This document shows, piece by piece, positions 25,701 to 34,783 of a DNA stretch of 64,000 nt. Source of the stretch: a virus; IMG/VR virus record IMGVR_UViG_3300017714_000004, positions 1-64,000 of that record. The stretch is one strand, 5' to 3'. Numbering within the stretch: the stretch's first letter is position 1; each line of letters opens with the position of its first letter. The translations under genes were made by a program, and so were the position numbers. The notes under the pieces are model-generated. The model saw only the letters and a program-made list of their open reading frames with translations. It did no database searches and had not been told where the DNA came from.

Positions 25701-25959
25701 TTGGTAAGTCTGATTCAGTAGGGAATACATTACTGTATAGAATTTTGTTACTGCCAAGATCTAAGTCAGCACCTTCGATAACAGCACGAACTGCATCTGC
25801 GTCTAGACCAACATCAAAGTTATCTAAAGCAGATTGTATCAGAGCATTAACTTCATCTTCTGTTAGTTTAGATAAATCTATTTCTGAAAAGTTTTGATTA
25901 ATTTTCAGAATAGCAGCATTAATATTATCTGCAAGATTGACTACTTGTATATTACTCAT
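22741..25959 (-). CDS. Modular tail fibre with about eight Trp-containing repeats (1072 aa)
   Basis: The N-terminus has the motif 'AAILKINQNFSEIDL' (about residues 15-29), shared with the collagen-like fibre at 35.4-39.2 kb, followed by a helical stretch. From about residue 175 there are roughly eight repeats of about 100 residues, each with a phrase like 'P-GGSFDF---TLTPP-GWS---P'. The C-terminal tail 'ERMVLTGDNIRIYDA' again matches the end of the collagen-like fibre ('[15 protein letters not shown]'). The two proteins therefore share ends but have unrelated middles. This is most simply a fibre with exchangeable shaft segments. Confidence 0.72.
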   Translation of the reverse strand: MSNIQVVNLADNINAAILKINQNFSEIDLSKLTEDEVNALIQSALDNFDVGLDADAVRAVIEGADLDLGSNKILYSNVFPTESDLPSASAYHGMFAHVHATGAGYFAHAGSWVKLANAGDLGAGSLDDLSDVQLTSNVLVGHVLKWDGTNWTNLEDASGGGGGPTDPGENGTSFYQATIYQRSPTQPTTPSGGTFDFPTATLTPPSDWSGTIPAGDDDLWACNFLFRDYLSQQGTITATDWSEPYKLGGIVDANNGDSYAQVSVFKRSTTSLTAPTGGSFDFGDQTLTPPAGWSIVPPLAQDEDGNPTGDLYVSSGIATNAELSDPTGEDTNISWTNPVKTSTGLDGQNGKSIFEKAVYRKVPKPAGWKVGDAIPTPSKPEGGFFDFGNEVFGGDPLDSVANESGVWFEGIPEGSGDVWSSTYAFSVIGDTGTDYAVTDGWSEPTLGIIESVSTYSKGLYTRSATLPSPIPDNNGVTYNFTDDRFEKIGDTEVVSGVTDGSWYEEPPALDLENPLNLYEVRTTASLIGYLGTDNTLTFSAPKLVMNYAVDAEDGFSFVQLSVYKWSNTSLANNAGKPSGGSFDFSTKTFTQPSGWSKTVPENPDENDANMKLYVSSGIASTQPNSGTSTDPIIVDDVIVWSTPDVTTAGGSGRDGRSTFRAVIVQRTTTTPSSPTGGFVNFGADAVTRTQAEAAAVNVTSSGTLTIDGNSLVPPDGWYDTVAEIPADEAPDGKIWAVEYQFATDGDTGVEEGGTWSAPYEDHNNGEDGYSTFSASVYKRSANKPAASGGLWGPVGATYSFTNDLVENLSGGWTEDPQESNTDLDPLWLCRATATTQGLTGTDATLTWSEPVKISTDGQPGTVDPSAIPQQENGYVYYLVGDGTTDGPATPTATSFNFIGTGTVGTDGTFTGLTDEWSISPPQDTDLTGSLWAARFFAVEDTVGGRTATTASGNLLFSPPFKSYSFDGLVTFTNTQGALSRDDGGATVIDGGFISANTIEVDSLIAEELNTRIATVAETLVIGGDATGIDTTEATGYTSSGERMVLTGDNIRIYDATSTNEETGLRVKLGKLS

Positions 25960-26185
25960 TTTTATCCTCTACTAAACGAAAGAGCAAATCTTTTATTTGA
26001 GACATGTCGTCTTTCAGACTCTTGACTTCTTCGGTTAATGTGTTAATATGTTCTTGCTTTTCGTTGTTTATTTTACTTAATTTTCTTGCAGTATTTATTT
26101 CATTCTTGTTGGTATTTAGTATAGCTCCAGAACGCTTATCCCGCACTAGATTCATATGACCGTCTACCTTTATATGATTATTCAT
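25952..26185 (-). CDS. Small charged helical protein conserved beside baseplate genes
   Basis: The 77-residue protein opens 'MNNHIKVDGHMNLVRDKRSG' and continues 'AILNTNKNEINTARKL', then a coiled-coil end 'LTEEVKSLKDDMSQIKDLLF'. Small proteins starting with a 'GH-NLVRDK-TGAILN' phrase are common next to baseplate genes in marine T4-like phages (known to me, not searched). It overlaps the 1072-aa fibre by 8 bases and follows the DUF4815-type gene by 2 bases. The exact function is not known. Confidence 0.68.
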   Translation of the reverse strand: MNNHIKVDGHMNLVRDKRSGAILNTNKNEINTARKLSKINNEKQEHINTLTEEVKSLKDDMSQIKDLLFRLVEDKNE

Positions 26186-26187
26186 AA

Positions 26188-29100
26188 TTAGTTCTGCTGC
26201 GGATCGCCTTCATCACCACCGTCACCACCGCCGCCCGGCGTGTCACCGTCTCCAGGCGTAGATGTAAAACCTTCACCAACGATCATCTTGACTTCTCTGC
26301 TGAACGTTGAACCACGTAGAGTGCTGGTTGCTGTAACAGTAGCGTCAGTACCCTGCGGAACATTTGCAACGGTGAACGACGCGAAATCTCCACGGTTAAG
26401 TGTTACAGTAGTTCCTGAATTAGTCCATGCGAGTCCGAAGGTTACGTTGATAGTGCTGTCCTGTTCAGATCCCCACATCATATGGAAGTCGACAGAACTG
26501 TTTGCATCAACTGTCAACACTTGATCTGGAACGGTCGCGCCATCATGGAAGTTTTTAGGTTTAGTCGAATCCAGTGAATAGTATGTTAGAATAGGATCTT
26601 GGTCATAAACAAAACCATCATCTGCATTCAAAAGAACCAACTGAGACTCAAGTGAGTCATCAACCAATGGGGCACCCTCTAGAGTATAGCTAACATCTAA
26701 TGGTATAGAGGTAGTTCCTGTAAGGGTGGTTCCATTGTCTAGACTATTGTCTGGACTAATGAATATTTCTATTCTTACTGTACCAGTGATGGCAACTTCT
26801 GGATCTAGATGTAGTGAATCGACAGTCCACGGTGCACCATTATCAAGCGAGTTGTTATGTTCATCGATAACGAGTCCATGCCCGCCCCAAGTAATCATGT
26901 TACCGCTAGAGTCAAGTTCACCAACATCAACGGAAATAACTTCCTGATAACCTATGTCTGCACCAGTACCTACGTTTCTTAGTTCTGCTCTAGGAGTGGC
27001 CTGGGTTGCAAAAGCACCAGAGTAAACAGGTAGTGCTACATCGTCAACATGAGTGATTCTGAAACCACACTCAAAAATCTCTCCCACTTCTACTGGTCTA
27101 TCCAACCACTTACCTGTGGCCAGGATAGTACTTCCTGTTAGAGAATCGTCCCCAACATTGACACTTCCTTTTTTAGGGTCATTGGTGTATAGTTGGAAAT
27201 CACCATTATTATCGAACTTAGCAAACAATCGAACTCTTCGTGTACCTTGATGCCAGTACTCATCCGGAGTCATGTAATTATTGGTATCTGATTCTGGATT
27301 GTACTGACTTAGGATACGAGGAGCGCCTGTGATAGATACCGAAGTTGGTAATTGACTTATCTCAGGGAATGCAACTGCTGATAAAGAAGTTCCTGTATCG
27401 TCGTTATCTTCACCACTGCCACCACCGGACGTGTCATCATTACCACCACCGGACGTGTCATCATTACCACCACCACCGGACGTGTCATCATTATTTGACG
27501 TGTTAGTACCAGCGGTACCACCTGTTATCAAAGCGATTGCACGTAAATCTCTAATTACTGGAGACTTAGAAGAGTTATTAGATTGCATCACAATCTTCAC
27601 TTGGAAGACAGAGAATTGATCTGTATTGATTGTGTACTCATAGTCACGGAAAGTTGATGGATTGTCATCTGAAGGCATAGAGTTATCTGCTAATGCTTCT
27701 ACCCATAAAGGTTCGGTTTCAAGAGTATCTTCGTCTACTGCTGTTTTAACATAAACATCAAAGTCAGCACCTGCTGGTCTGTTCGCAGCGAATATGATTT
27801 TTAGTCCCAGTGATGATTCATCAATCACTACTGGAATTGTAATGTGCTGTGCCGCGTCATCTGTATCAATGACATTCTCTAGAGTCAATGCAGAGGTTCT
27901 CTGCAAATCAATTAGAGGCGATACTTTAGTATCTGAGGTGCTCATGTTCAGGATCATCTTCATTGTAGGAGAAGAAGAGTTGTCGCTTGAAGCCACAACA
28001 CTAGGGACCTGATTAGAGTTAAAGTCATTTAAGAATACAGTTTCTTCATTCCCTATTGCCATATTGAATGCAGCGGTAGTACGACCATTGCTATTGCCAT
28101 ATGAAGTAGCATTTGTCTTTCTGACCTTTGATGATATACTTGTCGAGTTAGGAATAAGTGTCTGTATTTGTGGTACAAACTGGTCAAAGTAAACTTGTTG
28201 TGATGCAACTATTGCAGAACCACCACCAGATATAGAAGAAGAAGCTTGTTGGTTAGTTGCTAGTTGTATACTATATCCTTCCCATGTAGGAGAGAGGACT
28301 TCGTGACTAGCATTTAACGCAGAAGCTGGAATACCAGATACTTCAGATGCTCCTGATATAGTGACCGTATTACCATCACTGAATCCATGTCCTTCATGAG
28401 TCACTTGTATAATACTTGAACCCAAGACGGTGTTTATTGGATTGCTCTCTAAAGCAGTCTTCGGTAGCATACCGTTGTCAAGAACTACTGAACCGCTTGT
28501 CTGGAACTCTGCACGGTCTAACTTAAACATAAGGTCTTTAGTTTGATCCGGAGTCCATGTGAATCCGTTCTGTGAAAGGAATAGTGAACCTAATGTAGGT
28601 TGCTTGGTTATTCTATCTTCACGACTTCCGAATACATTCTGATATGTCTCTGCGACATATACATTGTACTCTACCGACTCTGCAAGTAATACTATACAGT
28701 ATTCTTCACCACTTGTCAAGTATACTGGCTCATCAAATTCAACTACAGTTGGAGAGCCTTGTACATCCTCAATTGTTTCAGGATTGGTTGCAAGAACAAT
28801 CTCATCAGGGTTGATGAACTTGACGCCGCCAGGCATAATACTGCTAGTTGGTATTCCATTCTCTACTGGACGAATCTGTACCTGTAGTGGAATAACGCTG
28901 TCTTTAGTTTCAACGTAAATGTGTGCCCTAGTGATATACAAACCATTAGGGTTTTCAATCTGGTCAACATAGAAAGTCTGCGCCAATGGATCTCTTCGAC
29001 CACGGACTCTTTCTATGACGCGAGTGGAACGTACTGTTCTCTGAACACTCTCGATAGATCCAGATGATGTGTATGATGCACGAGTAGTTGATAGTGCCTC

Positions 29101-32100
29101 ATTTTCATTGTTTTCACTTACGTCAAGAAGCTTAAACTCTTGAGTACCTGTCCTGAAGCTGATATCACTTGTGTTAGGTAGGAAGAAACTACCGACTATC
29201 TCTCCTTTACTATCTGTCTGTAGTGCACTCTTTCCACCCAGAGCAGACGGATATTCTGTTTCATTTGCATACTCGCTACCAAATTCTGTTGGACTGTCAG
29301 AGAACCTTGATTCTGAAGATTCTTGTCGGACCCAATCTTCCATAGGTAAACCACCGAAGTATGCGAACACCTTAGTGTTAGGACGCAATCCTTTCGCAGA
29401 GAACTTGATTCTACGAGATCGCATGAACGGAATGATTTCTATGTCTGCAACCTGTTCACCAATGAAGTCTTGTATGCTTCGAGTAGTTTCTCTGAAGGAC
29501 ACATCTCTTGGCATTGTTGTGAATAGGTTGTTGCCACTACGCAGTCTGAAGTTTCGATCACGTATAGTAGGATTGTTCCATAGGTCTGCTTCGAAGTTTT
29601 CGAAACGACGTACTGTGGTCTGCATGATTGGTGGTAGAGTACGAGTCTCGACCCACTCATCTGAAGACGGTGACAGTTCTAAGTGACCTGTTTGAGTTAT
29701 TACTGCAAACGGGTTGATATTCATTGTACTAGTAGCAAGTACTTGTGATACTAAATTCTCATGTAAGAAGGGCAGTGTTACTACGTCACCACTTTTTGCC
29801 GAAGTTTCGGTAGCAAAATTATCTGGACTATATTCAAGTCGAATAGAGTTCTCACGGAAAGACGGTTTCAAGTGACCCTGTGAGTCGATAGAAGCACGAT
29901 ATTCTGGATTGTCAATGTCTGAGAAAGTGAATGAACTAAAGTTGTCTGCAATGAATCCTGCTTTGGTTCTTGCGTTACCATTTTCATCAAGCACGACCAG
30001 TGAATTAGTGCTGGACTCTAACAGACTCAAGGTGGTTAGTTCAAACAAGTCTGTTACTCGTTGCTCCAACTTACCGATATCTTTCATTGTGAATCGTTTG
30101 TTTGGAATGAAAGTACTTGTTAGATCTGAACTTGAGAAAGTATAAGGGTTTAATACAAACTTGTATAGAGCCAGAGAGCCTGTTGGGATTTCTGGTTCAC
30201 GTGGATTAATATTTGGTTCGCCTTGGATGACCTGTAGTTCACCAAATCCAACACTTCCTCGGCTGTCGGTTGCGTTTGCAACCAAAATATCGATACGAGG
30301 TAGGTAGTACTTAACCTGATCGATAGTTACAGAAGATGAGTTCTGAGGTAGCTCAGTGATATTAAATTCGTTCCCTTCAGCGTCTGGTGGCGTTCGGACA
30401 GGACGGAAGTCCAATACGTCTCGTAGAGAGATTACTTGTCCACCAGAAGTTGTATGATTAGGAATGTTTTCGTAATCTTCTCCTTGATATGAGCTACATG
30501 CAAAGTATCGTCCGCTGTTATCATGAGCAAAATATTCATATTCTACTTCTACTTGAACATTAGAACCAGTAGGTATTTTATATCCACCCTTGATATTTGC
30601 CTGACCATTGTCATAGAAGTTATCTCTCTGACCACCATCCAAGATAAACTGGTTGGTTATATCAGTTTCAGCTTCACCATTCTTATGTGTTACTGAGGTG
30701 ATAGAGATTACATCTGGATTACTTAAAAATAATGGTCTTGCTTCTTGATCTGAATTAGGAAGAGAAAAAGTCTCTGTCACAGAGGTACGGGTCTTTTTTC
30801 GAGGACCTGAACTTACTGATTGGTATGTAGCAACAACATAGTTTGTATCTGGTTCTAGACCAGTATATGAACCATCTGTAGTAGAAACCGCAGCGATAGG
30901 TCCGTCTTGTTGCGCAATAACCCAATCCGGATATTCTACTCCACTCAGGGATAAGTCACCGTTAGAATCTGACGACACGGATTTCCAGCTTTGGACTGTG
31001 AAATTTGCTGATTCAATAGTATTTGCTTTAGGACTATTCTTAGGTAATGGGAACAGTAAGCTATTCTCAGAAGTACCGTAAAGAGTGGAGTCCCCATCAA
31101 GTAAAGGTATAGTGTTAGTTGTTCGTGAATCATACAGAGAATCTACGTTGGAGAAGTTTTCTGTTCCAATCTTATCACCATCGTTGTTTCTAATGGCATC
31201 CATTCGAATGTTGAATAGATATAATCTATATCCTTTAGAGTCTTGTTGGACTCCTCGAACATTAGCATATCCAATAAAGTCAGATCCGTTCTGCAATCGA
31301 ACTTCTCCGAAATAGTCTAGTCTACCAAAACCTTGAGTAGTAGTTGGGTCGATATAGACATAGTTACCATATGTTGCTGGTACAGATTCGTTCGAGAAAG
31401 TTACGGTGCCTCTTGACTTAGGAACTTCTATTTCGTCTTGTCCAATATCTAAACGATATCCGTCGACATACGCGATACCCTTGGTAACGTCTAGAGTTAG
31501 GTTGTCCTCATTCTCAGAATCTTTAAAGATTGATTTGAACTCTTCTACTACATAGTTGCCTGATTCTTCTTTTGTTCTTTGTGCAAGCAAATCATTGATT
31601 TTGTTATATGAATCAAACGTGTTTACTTCGCGGGTAATATTACCTTCAACTACACGTGCAATGAATACGAAGTTTTCTTCGACAGCTACTTGACTACGGG
31701 TTGTTGGAATTAGTTTGATCTGATATCGATCAGCGCCTGGGGCAGTCGCATCTGGAACATCACCTTGGTTGTCGTACAGGTCTTCGTTGTCATCTACTGT
31801 GATAACTTTCTGTTCGATTCGGAAACCAATGTCATCGGTAGGAGTATGACTATACTTGTCGATGAATGCACTGCCACCTTCCATAAACACAAAGTGACCT
31901 TCAACGAAGAAGTCACCTGAAGCAAAGTATGCCTTCGTTCCACGACCCGCTGATGGGATGACACCATCGTCAGCAACTGACAGTTGTTTAATTGTGTTGT
32001 GTATTGTACACGTCAGAACTTCGTTTTTTAATACTCTTGCAGACTTTTTTGTATCTGCAACATTAATAGTATCAGTGTACTGTACGTAAAGAGTGGTTGG

Positions 32101-32454
32101 ATCTGGGTTCTCAGAATCAGATGATACTACTACTTCCAGAACCTTGAATTCTAAACCAGATGCGCTGGTGAAAATCTCACCGACTGCATTGAAGTCCAAA
32201 GCACTACTACTGTCTAGGCGAATGTATTCAATACTAGTATCTACTGTCGCACCGCCTGGATTAATTAATGCGCCTTCCTTGAATAAGTTACGTCCAAATC
32301 GAGAAATCTCTTCGTGAAGGATTGTCTGAGATTCAATTAATTCTCTTGCCTGTAGTGCTCGTCCAGAATTAAACAATACACGATGATAACCATCTTCAGC
32401 GTTGTAGAAATCGCGGTATGTTTCTTTGAACGTTTTGTTTGTAAAATCTGCCAT
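26188..32454 (-). CDS. Very large baseplate or virion structural protein, DUF4815-type N-terminus (2088 aa)
   Basis: The N-terminal block 'YHRVLFNSGRALQARELIES' followed by 'QTILHEEISRFGRNLFKEGA' (about residues 22-65) is the hallmark of the DUF4815 family of phage structural proteins. The middle is a long beta-rich region. At about residues 1650-1680 is a Gly/Asp linker with three copies of 'DDTSGGG'. The end includes Ig-like domains and a Pro/Gly/Asp-rich tail. The gene follows the gp8-like gene by 8 bases, where T4 has the outer-wedge genes 9 to 12, so a baseplate periphery or fibre-holding role is inferred. At 2088 residues it is longer than any single T4 baseplate protein. Confidence 0.7.
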   Translation of the reverse strand: MADFTNKTFKETYRDFYNAEDGYHRVLFNSGRALQARELIESQTILHEEISRFGRNLFKEGALINPGGATVDTSIEYIRLDSSSALDFNAVGEIFTSASGLEFKVLEVVVSSDSENPDPTTLYVQYTDTINVADTKKSARVLKNEVLTCTIHNTIKQLSVADDGVIPSAGRGTKAYFASGDFFVEGHFVFMEGGSAFIDKYSHTPTDDIGFRIEQKVITVDDNEDLYDNQGDVPDATAPGADRYQIKLIPTTRSQVAVEENFVFIARVVEGNITREVNTFDSYNKINDLLAQRTKEESGNYVVEEFKSIFKDSENEDNLTLDVTKGIAYVDGYRLDIGQDEIEVPKSRGTVTFSNESVPATYGNYVYIDPTTTQGFGRLDYFGEVRLQNGSDFIGYANVRGVQQDSKGYRLYLFNIRMDAIRNNDGDKIGTENFSNVDSLYDSRTTNTIPLLDGDSTLYGTSENSLLFPLPKNSPKANTIESANFTVQSWKSVSSDSNGDLSLSGVEYPDWVIAQQDGPIAAVSTTDGSYTGLEPDTNYVVATYQSVSSGPRKKTRTSVTETFSLPNSDQEARPLFLSNPDVISITSVTHKNGEAETDITNQFILDGGQRDNFYDNGQANIKGGYKIPTGSNVQVEVEYEYFAHDNSGRYFACSSYQGEDYENIPNHTTSGGQVISLRDVLDFRPVRTPPDAEGNEFNITELPQNSSSVTIDQVKYYLPRIDILVANATDSRGSVGFGELQVIQGEPNINPREPEIPTGSLALYKFVLNPYTFSSSDLTSTFIPNKRFTMKDIGKLEQRVTDLFELTTLSLLESSTNSLVVLDENGNARTKAGFIADNFSSFTFSDIDNPEYRASIDSQGHLKPSFRENSIRLEYSPDNFATETSAKSGDVVTLPFLHENLVSQVLATSTMNINPFAVITQTGHLELSPSSDEWVETRTLPPIMQTTVRRFENFEADLWNNPTIRDRNFRLRSGNNLFTTMPRDVSFRETTRSIQDFIGEQVADIEIIPFMRSRRIKFSAKGLRPNTKVFAYFGGLPMEDWVRQESSESRFSDSPTEFGSEYANETEYPSALGGKSALQTDSKGEIVGSFFLPNTSDISFRTGTQEFKLLDVSENNENEALSTTRASYTSSGSIESVQRTVRSTRVIERVRGRRDPLAQTFYVDQIENPNGLYITRAHIYVETKDSVIPLQVQIRPVENGIPTSSIMPGGVKFINPDEIVLATNPETIEDVQGSPTVVEFDEPVYLTSGEEYCIVLLAESVEYNVYVAETYQNVFGSREDRITKQPTLGSLFLSQNGFTWTPDQTKDLMFKLDRAEFQTSGSVVLDNGMLPKTALESNPINTVLGSSIIQVTHEGHGFSDGNTVTISGASEVSGIPASALNASHEVLSPTWEGYSIQLATNQQASSSISGGGSAIVASQQVYFDQFVPQIQTLIPNSTSISSKVRKTNATSYGNSNGRTTAAFNMAIGNEETVFLNDFNSNQVPSVVASSDNSSSPTMKMILNMSTSDTKVSPLIDLQRTSALTLENVIDTDDAAQHITIPVVIDESSLGLKIIFAANRPAGADFDVYVKTAVDEDTLETEPLWVEALADNSMPSDDNPSTFRDYEYTINTDQFSVFQVKIVMQSNNSSKSPVIRDLRAIALITGGTAGTNTSNNDDTSGGGGNDDTSGGGNDDTSGGGSGEDNDDTGTSLSAVAFPEISQLPTSVSITGAPRILSQYNPESDTNNYMTPDEYWHQGTRRVRLFAKFDNNGDFQLYTNDPKKGSVNVGDDSLTGSTILATGKWLDRPVEVGEIFECGFRITHVDDVALPVYSGAFATQATPRAELRNVGTGADIGYQEVISVDVGELDSSGNMITWGGHGLVIDEHNNSLDNGAPWTVDSLHLDPEVAITGTVRIEIFISPDNSLDNGTTLTGTTSIPLDVSYTLEGAPLVDDSLESQLVLLNADDGFVYDQDPILTYYSLDSTKPKNFHDGATVPDQVLTVDANSSVDFHMMWGSEQDSTINVTFGLAWTNSGTTVTLNRGDFASFTVANVPQGTDATVTATSTLRGSTFSREVKMIVGEGFTSTPGDGDTPGGGGDGGDEGDPQQN
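27424..27497 (-). repeat. Three tandem 24-base repeats encoding a DDTSGGG linker
   Basis: Units of the form 'accaccggacgtgtcatcatt', with small length differences, occur three times in a row. They encode an acidic, glycine-rich linker in the 2088-aa protein and are a likely site of length change by slippage. Confidence 0.8.
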
Positions 32455-32462
32455 GATTAATC

Positions 32463-33854
32463 CTAAACGGTGATTACTATCTTAATGTCTTCTTGTTGTT
32501 CTGGGTCACGTCGAATTCTGTGACGACTCTCAATGTACATGACATTTCCGGAGAATCTGTCTATACCATTGACCAGAGATATGCTTTCGATATCCCCTGT
32601 AAGCACTATTCCTGCTTGGACTAATGCCTCACCCACTTGGAATGGTTTGAATCCTGTAGATTCATTTTGATGATAGAATACTTCTTTGTCTACCGACTGA
32701 TTAACATATGCCTTGGCACCAGATATAGAGCCAGTGACTACCTTACCTGATTCAAACGGTGAGCTATTCACTAAAGTAATAGAAGGTAGGGTCTTGATAG
32801 ATGCTCCAACGAAAGGAGTACCGTCTGGTTGAAGAGGGTTTTTAATCAGACCCATCTGTCGGAATGTATTGAATGTAATAAAAGTACCGCCAACGTCACC
32901 ATCTGGTTTGATGTTTGTCATAACTGAACTTGTTTTCAAATCATCTATTGGATCGAATCCCAGTCCTGCTTGACTAGTCACTACTGCACGAGCAGTACTC
33001 GTAGTTACACCACCAATGATTTCAAAAGATGCGTGAGTGTATCCACTACCATAACTAGTCATTTTGATTTTAGTTATTGCACCAGTATTTGGATCTATCT
33101 CTGCCACTGCGACAGCGCCAGTACCGTCACCGTGAATATTAATAGTAGGGACATTAGTATGTCCAGTCCCTGCATCAATAATAGTTGCACGTAGTATCTG
33201 TCCACCAATGGCTTCATCTCTGACTGTAGTTTGCAAGTCTTCGATGGAGTCGCCTGTAGGTAGATCAATCTCTGCCTTCTGTACTGGGATATGATTTGAC
33301 GATAGGTACTGATAGATATTTTCTGGTCTTAAAGAGAATGAATATTTCCAAATATAACCGTCAGCAGTTTCGAATGGTTTCCACCACTCGCGAACGTTAA
33401 ACATCGGTGCGTTAGGATCAGTCTCTGGACTCATAGGTGCATGTAGTCCCCAGTTAGGTTCTATGATAGACTGCTTCTTAGTACCGTCGATATTCAAACC
33501 AGTTTCTAAACATATGTAAACTTCTTTGGCGTCATTCATGACATACCAAGGAGTCCAAGGTTCTACGATATCGGATGAGGTAGTATCGTCCCAACCAGTG
33601 TATTCTGAACCAGATGACCAGTTAACCCTTTTAGCTACAAAGGTAGAACCTTCAATCTTTTTGATTGACTGTAGTGCATTTCGAAACTCTCTCTCATCAA
33701 AAGGGCAGTCGACTGGTGGGACTACTGTATCTTGTTCATTGAAAGTATCTGACTTTGAGATACCAATGTAGTATTCATTGTCGGTGTTAGCGATATCTAA
33801 TAAAAGATCTCTAGCTAACTTACGACTAAGTGTTTGTCTTACTATTGCTGGCAT
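32463..33854 (-). CDS. 8: Baseplate wedge protein (T4 gp8-like)
   Basis: In T4, gp8 joins the baseplate wedge with gp7 and gp10. The protein has 463 residues; T4 gp8 has 334. The N-terminus 'VRQTLSRKLARDLLLDIANT' is followed by 'DNEYYIGISKSDTFNEQD' and a 'VDCPFDEREFRNALQSIKKI' block. That order (a helix, 'YY-GI--', then 'P--D---E----L-SIKK') is the layout I associate with gp8-type proteins of marine T4-like phages. A late box sits 37 bases upstream, and the DUF4815-type gene follows. The longer size comes from an added beta-rich middle ('GDGTGAVAVAEIDPNTGAIT'). Confidence 0.68.
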   Translation of the reverse strand: MPAIVRQTLSRKLARDLLLDIANTDNEYYIGISKSDTFNEQDTVVPPVDCPFDEREFRNALQSIKKIEGSTFVAKRVNWSSGSEYTGWDDTTSSDIVEPWTPWYVMNDAKEVYICLETGLNIDGTKKQSIIEPNWGLHAPMSPETDPNAPMFNVREWWKPFETADGYIWKYSFSLRPENIYQYLSSNHIPVQKAEIDLPTGDSIEDLQTTVRDEAIGGQILRATIIDAGTGHTNVPTINIHGDGTGAVAVAEIDPNTGAITKIKMTSYGSGYTHASFEIIGGVTTSTARAVVTSQAGLGFDPIDDLKTSSVMTNIKPDGDVGGTFITFNTFRQMGLIKNPLQPDGTPFVGASIKTLPSITLVNSSPFESGKVVTGSISGAKAYVNQSVDKEVFYHQNESTGFKPFQVGEALVQAGIVLTGDIESISLVNGIDRFSGNVMYIESRHRIRRDPEQQEDIKIVITV

Positions 33855-33890
33855 TGTTTTTTCCCACGCATGTTAGAAATATTCTTCTTA

Positions 33891-33898
33891 TATTTATA
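33891..33898 (-). promoter_or_regulatory. T4-type late promoter box before the gp8-like gene
   Basis: TATAAATA on the minus strand, 37 bases before the gp8-like start, in the 50-base gap after the glycosyltransferase gene. Confidence 0.78.
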
Positions 33899-33904
33899 AC
33901 GATT

Positions 33905-34783
33905 TTATGACTCGTTTATAAATTTGTTTATCCAAGTCTGCTTTTGGTGCTGATTCATTAACAAATCTTTGTATATAACTGGTAATTCGTATGGACTGCT
34001 TCTCCATTGAGGAACATGTTTGAGTGCTTCATCACGCATAGGTTGCAAGTAATCCTCATAGCTATGTACCTTCTGAGCACTACCTTCGGTAGTTCTGTCA
34101 ATACAATACAAATCACTTGACATGGTTAAGAAGTAACAGATGTTTCCCTTCTGGTGTTCTGCTAATAACTTGTAGGTGTATGCGTGATCTTCTCCGTTAC
34201 CAATATCTTCGTTCATTTTTATTTGTGCAGACTTACGACTCTGCAACATAATGAAGTCAACTGACACTGGACGCTCATCAATAAACAGATGACTTTCTTG
34301 AGGACCGACGTTTTGAGTCACGGCACACATAGAGGTACCCCATACACTGGCGTGGTAGTTATCATTAACCCACCAGTAATGTCCTTGCTCTAGTGGAAAG
34401 TTACATAAACAATCACATGGTACCACACCTAGAACATCAATGCAAGGATAATGCTTATAATGATTCCACAGCGACTGTAAGTACGACGGATATAAAAAAT
34501 CATCTCCATCGATCTGAGATACAAAATCACAGTCACTTTCTAGAAATACATCTAGACATGCATTTTTACCACGGCCTGGTTTACCATTACTTTCCGTATT
34601 GACTACACGGAATGGTAGATTAAGTGCGCATACATCTTCATAGTATCCTTCATGAATACTATTTACAACGATCACCACTTCCCATTCTATTGGGCTTATC
34701 TTTATTACATTATTAACCGACTTAACAAGTCTCGCCAACTTCGGAACATCATTCGAGGTCAGCAACGTTGTCATCAATTTCAT
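33905..34783 (-). CDS. Glycosyltransferase family 2-like (second fibre cassette)
   Basis: The 292-residue protein has a GT2-type start: a strand and helix, 'LMTTLLTSNDVPKLARLVKS', then 'WEVVIVVNS', 'NGKPGRGKNACLDVFLESDC' and the metal/sugar motif 'DFVSQIDGDDFLYPSYL' (about residues 86-102, D-x-D-D). A later 'NEDIGNGEDHAYTYKLLAEH' is the ED-type catalytic region of GT2 enzymes. The start codon overlaps the stop of the 2OG-oxygenase gene (TAATG), and the collagen-like fibre is next upstream. A sugar-transfer role on the fibre is inferred from context. Confidence 0.75.
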   Translation of the reverse strand: MKLMTTLLTSNDVPKLARLVKSVNNVIKISPIEWEVVIVVNSIHEGYYEDVCALNLPFRVVNTESNGKPGRGKNACLDVFLESDCDFVSQIDGDDFLYPSYLQSLWNHYKHYPCIDVLGVVPCDCLCNFPLEQGHYWWVNDNYHASVWGTSMCAVTQNVGPQESHLFIDERPVSVDFIMLQSRKSAQIKMNEDIGNGEDHAYTYKLLAEHQKGNICYFLTMSSDLYCIDRTTEGSAQKVHSYEDYLQPMRDEALKHVPQWRSSPYELPVIYKDLLMNQHQKQTWINKFINES

